A stretch of DNA of 64,000 nucleotides from contig CM055906.1 in the NCBI GenBank assembly GCA_029582155.1, forward strand, positions 14,389,291-14,453,290, written 5' to 3'. Origin of the DNA: Panopea generosa. Lineage: Eukaryota; Mollusca; Bivalvia; Adapedonta; Hiatellidae. The position numbers were made by a program, and so were the translations under genes. The notes below the pieces were generated by a model that saw nothing but the letters and a program-made list of their open reading frames with translations, ran no database searches and was not told where the DNA came from. Below, piece by piece: positions 35,401-46,614 of the stretch. Numbering within the stretch: the stretch's first letter is position 1; the number at the start of each line of letters is the position of its first letter.

Positions 35401-38400
35401 ACTGGTTGTTGTTACTTACAGGCATGGGTTTGCTTCCTGGGTAGAACCAGTACTGGGTGTTGTTACTTACAGGCCTGGTTCTACTTCCTGCATAGAACCA
35501 GGACTGAGTATTGTTACTTACAGGCCTGCTTCCTTGGTAGAACCAGTACCGAGTGTTGTTACTTACAGGCCTGCTTCCTGGGTAGAACCAGAACTGAGTG
35601 TTGTTACTTACAGGCCTGTGCCTGCTTCCTGGGTAGAACCAGTACTGAGTGTTGTAACTTACAGGCCTGTGCCTGCTTCCTTGGTAGAACCAGTACTGGG
35701 TGTTGTTACTTACAGGCCTGGTTCTACTTCCTGCATTGAACTAGGACTGAGTATTGTTACTTACAGGCCTGCTTCCTTTGTAGAACCAGTACTGAGTATT
35801 GTTACTTACAGGCCTGCTTCCTGGGTATAATCAATTATGAATCTTGTTACTTACAGGTCAGGGTCTGCTTCCTTGGTAGAACCAGTACCGAGTGTTGCTA
35901 CTTACAGGCCTGCTTCCTGGGTAGAACCAGAACTGAGTGTTGTTACTTACAGGCCTGTGCCTGCTTCCTGGGTAGAACCAGTACTGAGTGTTGTAACTTG
36001 CAGGCCTGTGCCTGCTTCCTGGGTAGAACCAGTACCGAGTGTTGTAACTTACAGGCCTGCTTCCTGGGTAGAACCAGAACTGAGTGTTGTAACTTACAGG
36101 CCTGTGCCTGCTTCCTGGGTAGGACCAGAACTGAGTGTTGTGACTTACAGGCCTGTGCCTGCTTCCTAGGTAGAACCAGTACTGAGTGTTGTAACTTACA
36201 GGCCTGTGCCTGTTTCCTGGGTAGAACCAGTACTGAGTGTTGTAACTTACAGGCCTGCTTCCTGGCTAGAACCAGAACTGAGTGTTGTAACTTACAGGCC
36301 TGTGCCTGCTTCCTGGGTAGGACCAGAACTGAGTGTTGTGACTTACAGGCCTGTGACTGCTTCCTAGGTAGAACCAGTACCGAGTGTTGTAACTCACAGG
36401 CCTGCTTCCTGGGTAGAACCAGAACTGAGTGTTGTAACTTACAGGTCTGTGCCTGCTCCCTGGGTAGAACCAGAACCGAGTGTTGCTACTTACAGGCCTG
36501 CTTCCTGGATAGAACCAGAACTGAGTGTTGTTATTTACAGGCCTGTGCCTGCTCCCTGGGTAAAACCAGTACTGAGTGTTATTACTTACAGGTCTGCTTT
36601 CTGGGTAGAACCAGTACCCAGTGTTGCTACTTACAGGCCTGTGCCTGCTTCCTTGGTAGAACCAGAACTGAGTGTTGTTACTTACAGGCCTGTGCCTGCT
36701 TCCTGGGTAGAACCAGTACTGAGTGTTGTAACTTACAGGCCTGTGCCTGCTCCCTGGGTAGAACCAGTACTGAGTGTTATTATTTTCAGGCTTGTGCCTG
36801 TTTCCTGGATAGAACCAGTACTGAGTTTTGAAAATTACAGGCCTGTGCCTGCTTCCTGGGTAGAACAAGTACTGAGTATTGTTACTTACAATCCTGTGCC
36901 TGCTTCCTGGGTAGAACCAGTACTGAGTGTTGTAACTTACAGGTCTGGGTCTGCTTCCAGGGTAGAACCAGTACCTAGTGTTGTAACTTACAGGCCTGCT
37001 TCCTGGGTAGAACCAGAACTGAGTGTTGTTACTTACAGGCCTGTGCCTGCTTCCTGGGTAGAACCAGTACTGAGTGTTGTAACTTACAGGCCTGTGCCTG
37101 CTCCCTGGATAGAACCAGTACTGAGTGTTGTTATTTTCAGGCATGTGCCTGCTCCCTGGATAGAACCAGTACTGAGTGTTGAAAATTACAGGCCTGTGCC
37201 TGCTTCCTTGGTAGAACCAGTACTGAGTATTGTTACTTACAGTCCTGTGCCTGCCTCCTGGGTAGAACCAGTACTGAGTGTTGTAACTTACAGGTCTTGG
37301 TCTGCTTCCTTGGTAGAACCAGTAACGAATGTTGCTACTTACAGGCCTACTTCCTGTGTAGAACCAGAACGGAGTGTTGTTACTTACAGGCCTGTGCTTG
37401 CTTCCTGGATAGAACCAGTACTGAGTGTTGTAACTTACAGACCTGTGCCTGCTCCCTGGGTAGAACCAGTACTGAGTGTTGTTATTTTAAGGCTTGTGCC
37501 TGTTTCCTGGATAGAACCAGTACTGAGTGTTGTAACTTACAGGCCTGTGCCTGCTTCCTTGGTAGAACCAGTACTGGGTGTTGTTACTTACAGGCCTGGT
37601 TCTACTTCCTGCATTGAACTAGGACTGAGTATTGTTACTTACAGGCCTGCTTCCTTTGTAGAACCAGTACTGAGTATTGTTACTTACAGGCCTGCTTCCT
37701 GGGTATAATCAATTATGAATCTTGTTACTTACAGGTCAGGGTCTGCTTCCTTGGTAGAACCAGTACCGAGTGTTGCTACTTACAGGCCTGCTTCCTGGGT
37801 AGAACCAGAACTGAGTGTTGTTACTTACAGGCCTGTGCCTGCTTCCTGGGTAGAACCAGTACTGAGTGTTGTAACTTACAGGCCTGTGCCTGCTTCCTGG
37901 GTAGAACCAGTACCGAGTGTTGTAACTTACAGGCCTGCTTCCTGGGTAGAACCAGAACTGAGTGTTGTAACTTACAGGCCTGTGCCTGCTTCATGGGTAG
38001 GACCAGAACTGAGTGTTGTGACTTACAGGCCTGTGCCTGCTTCCTAGGTAGAACCAGTACTGAGTGTTGTAACTTACAGGCCTGTGCCTGTTTCCTGGGT
38101 AGAACCAGTACTGAGTGTTGTAACTTACAGGCCTGCTTCCTGGCTAGAACCAGAACTGAGTGTTGTAACTTACATGCCTGTGCCTGCTTCCTGGGTAGGA
38201 CCAGAACTGAGTGTTGTGACTTACAGGCCTGTGACTGCTTCCTAGGTAGAACCAGTACCGAGTGTTGTAACTCACAGGCCTGCTTCCTGGGTAGAACCAG
38301 CACTGAGTGTTGTAACTTACAGGTCTGTGCCTGCTCCCTGGGTAGAACCAGAACCGAGTGTTGCTACTTACAGGCCTGCTTCCTGGATAGAACCAGAACT

Positions 38401-38970
38401 GAGTGTTGTTATTTACAGGCCTGTGCCTGCTCCCTGGGTAAAACCAGTACTGAGTGTTATTACTTACAGGTCTGCTTTCTGGGTAGAACCAGTACTGAGT
38501 GTTGCTACTTACAGGCCTGTGCCTGCTTCCTTGGTAGAACCAGAACTGAGTGTTGTTACTTACAGTCCTGTGCCTGCCTCCTGGGTAGAACCAGTACTGA
38601 GTGTTGTAACTTACAGGTCTTGGTCTGCTTCCTTGGTAGAACCAGTAACGAATGTTGCTACTTACAGGCCTACTTCCTGTGTAGAACCAGAACGGAGTGT
38701 TGTTACTTACAGGCCTGTGCTTGCTTCCTGGATAGAACCAGTACTGAGTGTTGTAACTTACAGGCCTGTGCCTGCTCCCTGGTAGAACCAGTACTGAGTG
38801 TTGTTATTTTAAGGCTTGTGCCTGTTTCCTGGATAGAACCAGTACTGAGTGATGAAAATTACAGGCCTGTGCCTGCTTCCTGGGTAGAACCAGTACTGAG
38901 TGTTGTTATTTTCAGGCCTGTGCCTGTTTCTGTGGTTGAACCAGTACTGAGTGTTGTTGTTTTCAGGCCT
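32491..38970. repeat. Giant 45/51-bp minisatellite, roughly 135-145 units
   Basis: The short unit is CCTGCTTCCTGGGTAGAACC + AGTACTGAGTGTTGTTACTT + ACAGG (45 bp). Longer units insert TGTGCC or GGTTCT (51 bp). Earlier units are mostly 45 bp and later ones mostly 51 bp. All three + frames and parts of the minus strand stay open for hundreds of codons (GRTSTECCYLQACFL; VEPVLSVVTYRPASW; minus SNNTQYWFYPGSRP). This follows from a stop-poor unit with length divisible by three and is no evidence of a protein. It lies wholly inside the RasGRF intron between exons F and G. Confidence 0.96.
35687..38870. repeat. Higher-order duplication (shift 1878 bp) inside the giant array
   Basis: A rare unit variant (GGGTATAATCAATTATGAAT) occurs at 35823 and 37701. 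Sequence from about 35.69 to 36.69 kb repeats at 37.56-38.57 kb with a constant 1878-bp shift. The downstream copy then jumps by 555 bp and continues as a copy of about 37.24-37.55 kb. Both 1878 and 555 are divisible by three. Confidence 0.85.
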
Positions 38971-40015
38971 TGTACAATATGCCATTACATCCTGATTCTT
39001 TAATAAAAAGCATAATTTTGCATTCATTATGGGGAGCAGTTTCACATTCATAATTATGTAATGTCAGTTTACAGTAAATACATAGCACAAATGATTTAAA
39101 CATTTTACAGCCATTTGAAATGAACATTAAAACTAGACATTAAAACACAAATTTGTTTGAAAAATTGTGAGATTCTGATGTTGAACTGCTGTGTTTAGAA
39201 AAAATACTTTACTAGAAGCTTACCGCAAGATCAGTATTTATTATTAGCCTATATGAGTTTATTACGTTAAAATTTGTTGAAAATAATGATCAATGGAAGT
39301 ATAATTTGGTCTGAATCTGAAGATGTCTATAATATTTAAGTAAACACCAATAATTGTAATGTTTATAATTGTTTACATTAAATCTTTTGAATTCATTGCT
39401 CGCCAACAAAGTAAAGGGAGAGTACTTACTTTGTGTATGTCATGTTTCAACTTTTGAGTTACTTCCCTTTACAAATAAAATTGCACTGCATCGAAATTAT
39501 AGATGCACATTTGTTTCTCAGGTACATATTTTGTCACTACTACAAATCTAGTAAGTAGCATACCAGAAGACTGATAGCTGTGTAAAATACAGTATGTAAA
39601 TAACAATGTTTGCAGGGAAACATATATCAGCAGACCAGCTGGCTAAGTCAGCAAAGGATTCATCCTGTCTGCTAAAGGTCCCATTTTCAAATTTCTGATT
39701 TGTTTTAGTACTGCTATATTGACATCCAATCTTGGTCTGTGGCATTTACATGATTCTCTGTTCTGTATGGAAACTTTGAGATGAAATAATGTCAGCAATC
39801 TGGTCAGCTCAGTTGGTAATATGGTGCTGTTGCTCATGAAAGTCTGCCGGTTTGAGTTTAGGACAGGCTGCATATTTTTCTTATCCCCCAACAACATGCA
39901 AAAAGTGAAAACTGAATAAAAATGTTCAGTTAGAGCCATATGGCATCTCATGTATGTACAGTAAAACTCCACCTTACGACCATCCTGATATAGACACTGT
40001 CCCCACCAATCGATT
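38971..40015. other. Intron spacer, possible decayed SINE at 39790-39960
   Basis: GGTCAGCTCAGTTGGTAATA and CGGTTTGAGTTTAGGACAGG resemble A and B boxes of a tRNA-derived head but no clear body follows. Confidence 0.4.
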
Positions 40016-40310
40016 GAATTGTTTGATTGAATATAAAGCATAATTTTTATGCCATTGAGCACTAACAGATGATCAGTTAACCTAACCACTGTTTCCTGGG
40101 ATCCTGAAAGGTTAACCGGTACTCTAGCACACCCCATCTCCGCAAGTAACTGATAACTTCCCTACTTGAATCAGTGGTGAGAGAGAAATGATAATGAGAT
40201 ACAATGTTGTGTATCATTCATCACAGAGACTGTTGCCATGCAGGAATTTGAACTCATGACCCCTTGATTGATAGTCAGATGTGTAACTGACTGTGCTAAT
40301 CGGGTCCGGC
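40016..40310 (-). mobile_element. SINE family S3, copy (nearly full length)
   Basis: Inverse order: TTGATTGAATATAAAGCATA tail side, GATGATCAGTTAACCTAACC, CCTGGGATCCTGAAAGGTTA, CTTGAATCAGTGGTGAGAGA, GATAATGAGATACAATGTTG, then the tRNA-like head with inverse B box (GGAATTTGAACTCATGACCC) and GATTGATAGTCAGATGTGTA. It is close to the copy at 58011-58309. Confidence 0.85.
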
Positions 40311-40499
40311 CTGCCCTCACCAATACAGGCATTTATTATAGAGACACATTATTTCTTCTTTATTCAATATTCATTAAATCTGGTAATACTGCACACCACT
40401 ATTCCAGCAATATAACCACCAACTATATCCTGAGTACATTTCACACCCGTCATTATGACTGTTAGAGCTGCCATTTTGTGACTGTCGTAAATTATAACA

Positions 40500-40812
40500 C
40501 TGCAGCAGTCACAAATGTAGGAATAGAGCATCAACCTCACATGGGAAAAGTTGTGGGTTGGACCCCTGACCGAGTCATAACAAATATTTACAAAATGGTA
40601 CAAGAACCTTTTCGCTTGGTGCTTAGCATTTGGAGGATAGTTCTAGGAATGGTCAGCTCTGTGTCAGTATAATGTGACTGGATGGGGTATCATACCATGT
40701 TTGTGTATGCAGCATGATACTCCAGTGTGTCAGAGCTTAGAATACTGTCTTATTTTTGTAAACACTGTCGCGGTATAACTGAAAAATTGTTGAAAACAAC
40801 ACTTAACACGAT
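40500..40812 (+). mobile_element. SINE family S1, copy d
   Basis: It has a decayed head (GGAATAGAGCATCAACCTCA), B box region GTGGGTTGGACCCC, body TTACAAAATGGTACAAGAAC, AATGTGACTGGATGGGGTAT, CTGAAAAATTGTTGAAAACA and a CGATACAGTTAC tail. Confidence 0.8.
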
Positions 40813-41890
40813 ACAGTTACTAACCAACCCATCATGTAACATATCAAAATTGTTGCTTGCCGGCAGTGAGAAAAGATCTTGTCAAAAAACAAATATTATA
40901 TAGTTTGGTAAATATGCAAATTGTCAAATATTGGTGTTCAAGTTGTAGTGGACAGACAATACATTGGTATAAAGACATAATTTTCTTTTTTTGAGATAAC
41001 TTTCAAAAGCTGTGCTTGTAAATTATGTTTTTATTGCAAGGCTCATTAATATAGAAATTTGGGGGTAAAGAATTGGGAAATATAGATCTTACACAATTAA
41101 CAATAGTCACTGAGAATGTAATTTACTGTTTTTATAGTTAAACACGTTAAAAGAATTAAATAAAAAGAAGAAAAAAATAAGCATAGAAATTGTAAAATGA
41201 TTCAAGTCAGTATTGGCAAGGTACAACGATAATAACAGCACATTACCCAGTCTGTAACAATTATGTAGTTTCCCAGCATATAACTTGTGTTTGCACTTAA
41301 GCTAACCAATAAAGTGCATATAATTATACAGATACATGTTCTGCTTTGTAAAATTGTCCATATATGAAATTTTCTTAAATTCACTCATATGATCATCCCT
41401 ATATTAAGACCACTCCAAATAGTCCATCATCAGTCACCACACAGTAATCATGTAACGATGTGTTTGTGTCACATTTACTAAAAATCTGCGTTAAAGTAGA
41501 AATTTTGTAGATTTATGCTTTAATATGTTACAGTGATATACTTTGAGTGGAAAACTTCATTCAAAGCATTTCAAACTGCTGAGAGATATGAGTTTACATC
41601 ACATGGTTAATACTGTAGTACTGCCAATAAATAGATGGCAATATTTAATGGTGAATTTTTCATTAAAAATGTAATTATGTGTGAATAATAAATATTTCTG
41701 ATTAAGTTTTACATACAATATGTAGCAAGAAGGTGAATTTAGTCATTGGATTTTTGTTCCCTAATTTAGTACTCTCCTTTTGCATATTTTATCACCTCTG
41801 AACAAATTAAATATTTTTGTTTTTAAGAATTAAAACAAAACAAAACACATTATCAAAAAATAACATCAACATCTGTCATTTAAAATATAA
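40813..41890. other. Intron spacer, nothing recognised
   Basis: AT-rich, without exon, array or element. Confidence 0.5.
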
Positions 41891-42148
41891 GGGTCCTCCG
41901 TGGCTGAGTGCTCTAAGGCGCCGTCTCAAGATCACTTACCTCTCACCGCTAAGGTCGTAGGTTTGAGTCCCCCTCACTCCAAAAACTTTATGTGAGAAAG
42001 TTTGCCTGAGTTACTTGCAGAAGGACGGTGGTTCCACTCAGTCTGACTCAGTCGGAGATTTTCCTCCACCAGTAAAACAGGATATGCCATTATATAACCT
42101 GAAATGTGTTGAAATGATGGCGTTAAACCCCATCCACAAAAAAAAAAA
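41891..42148 (+). mobile_element. SINE family S2, copy d (best-preserved head)
   Basis: GGGTCCTCCGTGGCTGAGTG (A box), GTCTCAAGATC with a Leu(CAA)-like anticodon loop, a class-II-like variable region and B box GGTTTGAGTCC form a tRNA-Leu-like head. The body follows as AACTTTATGTGAGAAAGTTT, AGAAGGACGGTGGTTCCACT, TTTTCCTCCACCAGTAAAAC, ACCTGAAATGTGTTGAAATG, GCGTTAAACCCCATCCAC and an A tail of 12. It is a useful reference copy for the family. Confidence 0.9.
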
Positions 42149-42633
42149 TTCATAAGAATTAAGATGTTTCAGCTGTAATTAAAAATCCCCAATATTTGGT
42201 TTTATGTTCTATTGTCCACTAAGGAAATATGCTGTTTGGGAGCTCAGCAAAGTGTGATGTGATGAATATTAATAAACAGTCATGATATGGCAACTGAAAA
42301 CATCACCAAGTGATATGGAATGTTGTAATACATTTAAACTAGATGTCCAGTAGGATATGGGCAGATCATACAAAAATCATTTTAACAATGGCCTCAACTT
42401 TTTGCTCAGTGAAATAGGTGACCATGACCCTCCGATCGTGGGCTTGGTGCTCTGCCACTGGACCAAGCTCTCCATGCACTCCATGCAGAATATATAATTA
42501 TAATTATATAAGAATAAAAAAATTATATCAACTCCAAATGTTTTGAAAAATAACCAAATTACATATTATCATATGGTTCACAATGATCCATTATCAAAAT
42601 TCAGACATGGGTAGAATTTATGAACTCACCCAA
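42149..42633. other. Intron spacer with possible S4 remnant
   Basis: CCATGACCCTCCGATCGTGG, GCTTGGTGCTCTGCCACTGG near 42422-42460 resembles an inverse tRNA-like head. Otherwise nothing. Confidence 0.45.
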
Positions 42634-42658
42634 CCCCCCCCCCCCCCCCCCCCCCCCC
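42634..42658. repeat. Homopolymer of 25 C
   Basis: An uninterrupted run of 25 cytosines directly before a degenerate S2 SINE. The true length is uncertain because such runs are error-prone in sequencing. Confidence 0.95.
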
Positions 42659-42659
42659 A

Positions 42660-42890
42660 TGGTGTAAGATGCTGCTGTCTTATGACCATTTACCTCTGAA
42701 GATGTAGGTTCAGGCCCAGCTCAGCTCAAAAACTTTTATTTGAAGAAGTTAGCAAGTTATTTTCAAATTGATGGTTGTTCTACTCAGATACGGTCCGAGG
42801 TCTTCGGACTCCACCAAAATAACTGAATATTGCATATAATAATTATGTAACATGTTCTTTGTTGAAACCCAATTAAAAAAAATACTTTCA
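42660..42890 (+). mobile_element. SINE family S2, copy e, degenerate
   Basis: GTCTTATGACCATTTACCTC, GAAGATGTAGGTTCAGGCCC (B box), CTCAAAAACTTTTATTTGAA, GATGGTTGTTCTACTCAGAT, CGAGGTCTTCGGACTCCACC and TTGAAACCCAATTAAAAAA follow the S2 order. Confidence 0.75.
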
Positions 42891-43329
42891 TTAAGAAAAA
42901 ATTATAGTATTACAATATTTTTTCCTTCTTGATAAACAGAATTTCTGTTAACTTTAACTAGAACAAATAATAAAGCATGTGATTCAAATTGAAAAAATAA
43001 TTTCAATAGCAGCAGTATCATATTTTGTCTAGAAATTGTCAAGTTGAAGTCCAATAAAGAATGTGTTCATGTATAACATTGTGTCCCTCGTGAGAACAGG
43101 CACTCCCACGGACAGAATTGTTGTGTAGACTGAGATGCAGTCACGTTTATTTAAGTCAATATTTAATAGTGTCGTCAGACATACAGCCGATATTGATATT
43201 GAACTTGGCGGTGTTTTGTCATCAGAGATCTGTGTCACTGTTGACATGATAACACAATTTTGTTTTTGTATACAAGGAGCATTATTGTCATTGACCTGCA
43301 TCCTTGGCTTCAGTCTGAGAAGGTTATAA

Positions 43330-44815
43330 TTAATTATGTTTTTGTGATTAGGGTGTTTGCAGCATACATGTTTGTTATCAGGGTGTTTTTAGCTTATGTG
43401 TTTGCGATAGTGGTGTCTGCAAACTATGTGTTTGTGATCAGGGTGTTTGCATCTTGTATGTTTGTTATCATGGTATTGTTTGCAGCTTATGTGTTTGTGG
43501 TCATGGTGTCTGCAATTTATGTGTTTGTGATCATGGTGTTTGCAAACTATGTGTTTGTGATCATGGTGACATTTGCAGAGTATGTGTTTGTGATCATGGT
43601 GTTTATAGCTGATATGTTTGTGTTCATGGTGTTTGCAGCCTATGTGTTTGAAATCATGATGTCTGCAAACTATGTGTTTGTGATCTTGGTGTTGTTTGCA
43701 GATTAAGTGCTTGAGATCATGATGTTTGCAGTGAATGGGTTTGTGATTAGGGTGTTTGCATTGTATGTGTTTGTGATAATGGTGTCTGCAGCTTATGTGT
43801 TTGTGATCATTGTATTTGCAGCTTATGTGTTTGAAATCATGGTGTTGGCAGCTTATGTGTTTATGATAATGATGTTTGCATCTTATGTGTTTGGGATCAT
43901 TGTGTTTGCAGCTTATGTGTTTGTGATAAGGGTGTCTGCAGCTTATGTGTTTGTGATCATGGTGTCTGCAGCTTATGTGTTTGCAATCATGGTGTCGGCA
44001 CCTTATGTGTTTGTTATCATGGTCTTTATAGCTTATGTGTTTGTGATAATGGTGTCTGCAACTTATGTATTTGTGATAATGGTGTCTGCAGCTTATGTGT
44101 TTGTGGTCATGATGTTTGTAGCTTATGTGTTTGTGATCATGGTGTTTGCAGTTTATATGTTTGTGATAATAGTGTCTGCAGCTTATGTGTTTATGATAAT
44201 TGTATCTGCAGCTTATGTGTTTGCAATAATGCTGTTGGCAGCTTATGTGTTTGTAATCATAGTGTTGGCAGCTTATGTGTTTGAGACCATATGTCTGCAG
44301 CTTATGTGTTTGTGAGCATGGTCTTTACAGCTTATGTGTTTGTGATAATGGTATCTGCAACTTATCTGTTTGTGATAATGGTGTCTGCGAATATGTGTTT
44401 GTGGTCATGGTGTTGGCAGCTTATGTGTTTGTGATCATGATGTTTGCAGCTTATGTGTTTGTGATCATGGTGTCTGCAGTTTATGTGTTTGTGATAAGGG
44501 TGTCTGCAGCTTATGTGTGTGTGGTCATGATGTTTGTAGCTTATGTGTTTGTGATCATGATGTCTGTAGCTTATATGTTTGTGATCATATTGTTGACAGA
44601 TTATGTGTTTGTGATAATGGTGTCTGCAATTTATGTGTTTGCGAACATGGTGTCTGCAAATTATGTGTTTGTGATCATGGTGTTGTTTGCATATAATGTG
44701 TTTGTGATAATGGTGTTTGCAGCTTATGTGTTTTCAATTATGGTGTCTGCAGCTCCTGTGTTTGTGATCATGCAGTCTGCAGCTTATATATTTGTGATAA
44801 TACTATTTTTAATCT
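43330..44815. repeat. 30-bp minisatellite, about 49 copies
   Basis: Unit GCTTATGTGTTTGTGATCAT + GGTGTCTGCA. The + strand reads AYVFVIMVSA for up to 200 codons, which would look like a very hydrophobic membrane protein. But it has neither start context nor loops, and frame breaks occur at 43706 and 44290. Decayed units continue to about 44960. It lies in the large RasGRF intron. Confidence 0.94.
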
Positions 44816-44960
44816 TTTAACTTCATGCTCTTATGTGTTGAAAGTTACCCATTATGAGTGGAGCTTATATACGTGTAATCATAAATTTAGAAGCATATGT
44901 GTTTGTGATCATTTGTTTGAAGCTTACGTAATATACACATATATCTTATGTAACCATACT

Positions 44961-45391
44961 GTTTGTAGCTGAAGTTTGTTGCTTGAGAAGTTCTCCGATT
45001 TAGCCAAAACTTACCAGGAAAGATCAGTGTTAGGTCTAGTTGTGTGTAAGCCTGTGTGGTTCCCACTAAGAATAGAATCACGGTCAATCTCTGCAGAGGT
45101 GTAGGAATCCTCCGAATGGGTGTCATGTTCATTTTATCATTTTTTTGTCATTTGTTCTCTATTGTGGTTAAATTACTAACACCTGTGTGGTTCTGGGGAA
45201 CCATATGAGTGATGGCAAGAATAGGATCACTGTGATTCAAGCATGTAGTAGGAAGCAACAATTTGAGTAATATGATAGCATTTGCTGAAACTCTGTAGTT
45301 CTGCAGGTATTGAAGTTCTTGGTTCATTCTGCATATTTATTTGTTGATGTATGTTTTTTTAAACCTGTATGTTAATTTGTTGTTTTTGTAC
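44961..45391. other. Intron spacer, nothing recognised
   Basis: No exon or element. Confidence 0.5.
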
Positions 45392-45486
45392 ATGTAGAGT
45401 GAACTTGGAATCTTCCTTCCTGTTGACGTCAAATAACCTATAATGTGGTGGTAGGCAGTAAAACCCCGATTCATTCATTCATTTTA
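45392..45486 (+). mobile_element. SINE-like fragment with (ATTC)n tail, copy 2
   Basis: It has the same GTACATGTAGAGTGAACTTG ... CCTATAATGTG ... GTAAAACCC order as 548-680, ending in three to four ATTC units. Confidence 0.65.
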
Positions 45487-46126
45487 GTTGTGTGTAGCAT
45501 TCTCTTTTTCCCCTTTGTATATTTGCATTTAAAAATCTTATATAAGAGACAGAGTGACTTTTTTAGTCTTGAATTGGTGAAAATTTACATCGATTAGTTG
45601 TTTGTACAATGAAATTATGTAAATATTATTTGATGTTTTATGACGTGAAACTAAATAATTTACATAATTGAGTTTTTTAATTTCTTAATTTCTTCTCTCT
45701 ATATTGCATGACATCACATTGATCATTATAATCTCTATAAAAAGACACCATATTTCTCACACCCATACATACACATATCACCATGTGATTGAATCTACAT
45801 TTTCTATGCAATTTATATATAATGTAATCAAATGTTAATATCAATATTATCACATACTTAGCAATACATGAGTGTTATAAACTCATGACATATCAGCCTA
45901 GTGTAAAATCACTTCTGATTCATTGTTCAGTGTTTTCCACATACCTCGGCTCTTAAATGTACGTAAAATGCTAAACTTGTGACTTCCTGCCTGAATACAT
46001 AAATGACGTTGATTTTCATGGTTAAATGACGTTGTTTTGAGATGTTACATCATAGGATGACTCACGGAAACATTATATGCCCACTGATTTTTTCTTGTTC
46101 CTTATATAGAGGTTATCTGTTGAATT
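45487..46126. other. Intron spacer, nothing recognised
   Basis: AT-rich. Confidence 0.5.
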
Positions 46127-46137
46127 AATGGTACATA

Positions 46138-46389
46138 TAGGTCCTTCATGGCCGAGTAGTCTTAGGCACCGTCTCAAGATTACTTATCTCTCACTGCTAA
46201 AGTTGTAGGATTATGTCCAGCTCGCTCCAAATACTTTATGTGAGAAAGTTTGCCAGTTTCTTGCAGAAAGATGGTGGTTCTACTCAGTCTGACTAAGTGT
46301 GAGGTCTTCATCCACAAGTAAAACCGGATATGCCATATATAACCTGAAATGTGTTGAAAATGGGGTTAAAACCCATTCAAAATTTTAAA
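46138..46389 (+). mobile_element. SINE family S2, copy f, with target duplication
   Basis: It has head GTCCTTCATGGCCGAGTAGT, CTCAAGATTACTTATCTCTC, a full S2 body (GAGAAAGTTTGCCAGTTTCT, CATCCACAAGTAAAACCGGA, ACCTGAAATGTGTTGAAAAT) and a GGGTTAAAACCCATTC tail. AATGGTACATA occurs at 46127-46137 and 46390-46400. Confidence 0.9.
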
Positions 46390-46614
46390 AATGGTACATA
46401 GACCATTTTTCCTCAGTTATGTTATAAAAAGAATTTTACATTTGCACTCATTCATTATTGAATTTATTAAAGTAAAAATGATTTAATGCTTGATAAAACT
46501 TGTTTATTAAACTCACTAATAAATGAGCACTCATGTAAGATCCTGTATTTGTGATACATACCTTACACCTGCAATATTGTATAATATGCTGCATGTTGAT
46601 GGATTTTGTGGGTA

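Noticed and set aside
36449-37708. 419-codon open frame (VEPVLSVVTYRPASW repeats)
   Set aside because: It is a by-product of a 45/51-bp array. Other frames of the same strand and the opposite strand are equally open, there is no domain, and it lies in a RasGRF intron.
41891-41975. tRNA-Leu(CAA) gene
   Set aside because: It is the head of an S2 SINE repeated several times in the window with the same downstream body.
43707-44315. Hydrophobic 202-codon frame resembling a membrane protein
   Set aside because: A pure 30-bp repeat without loops, charged residues or a gene context.
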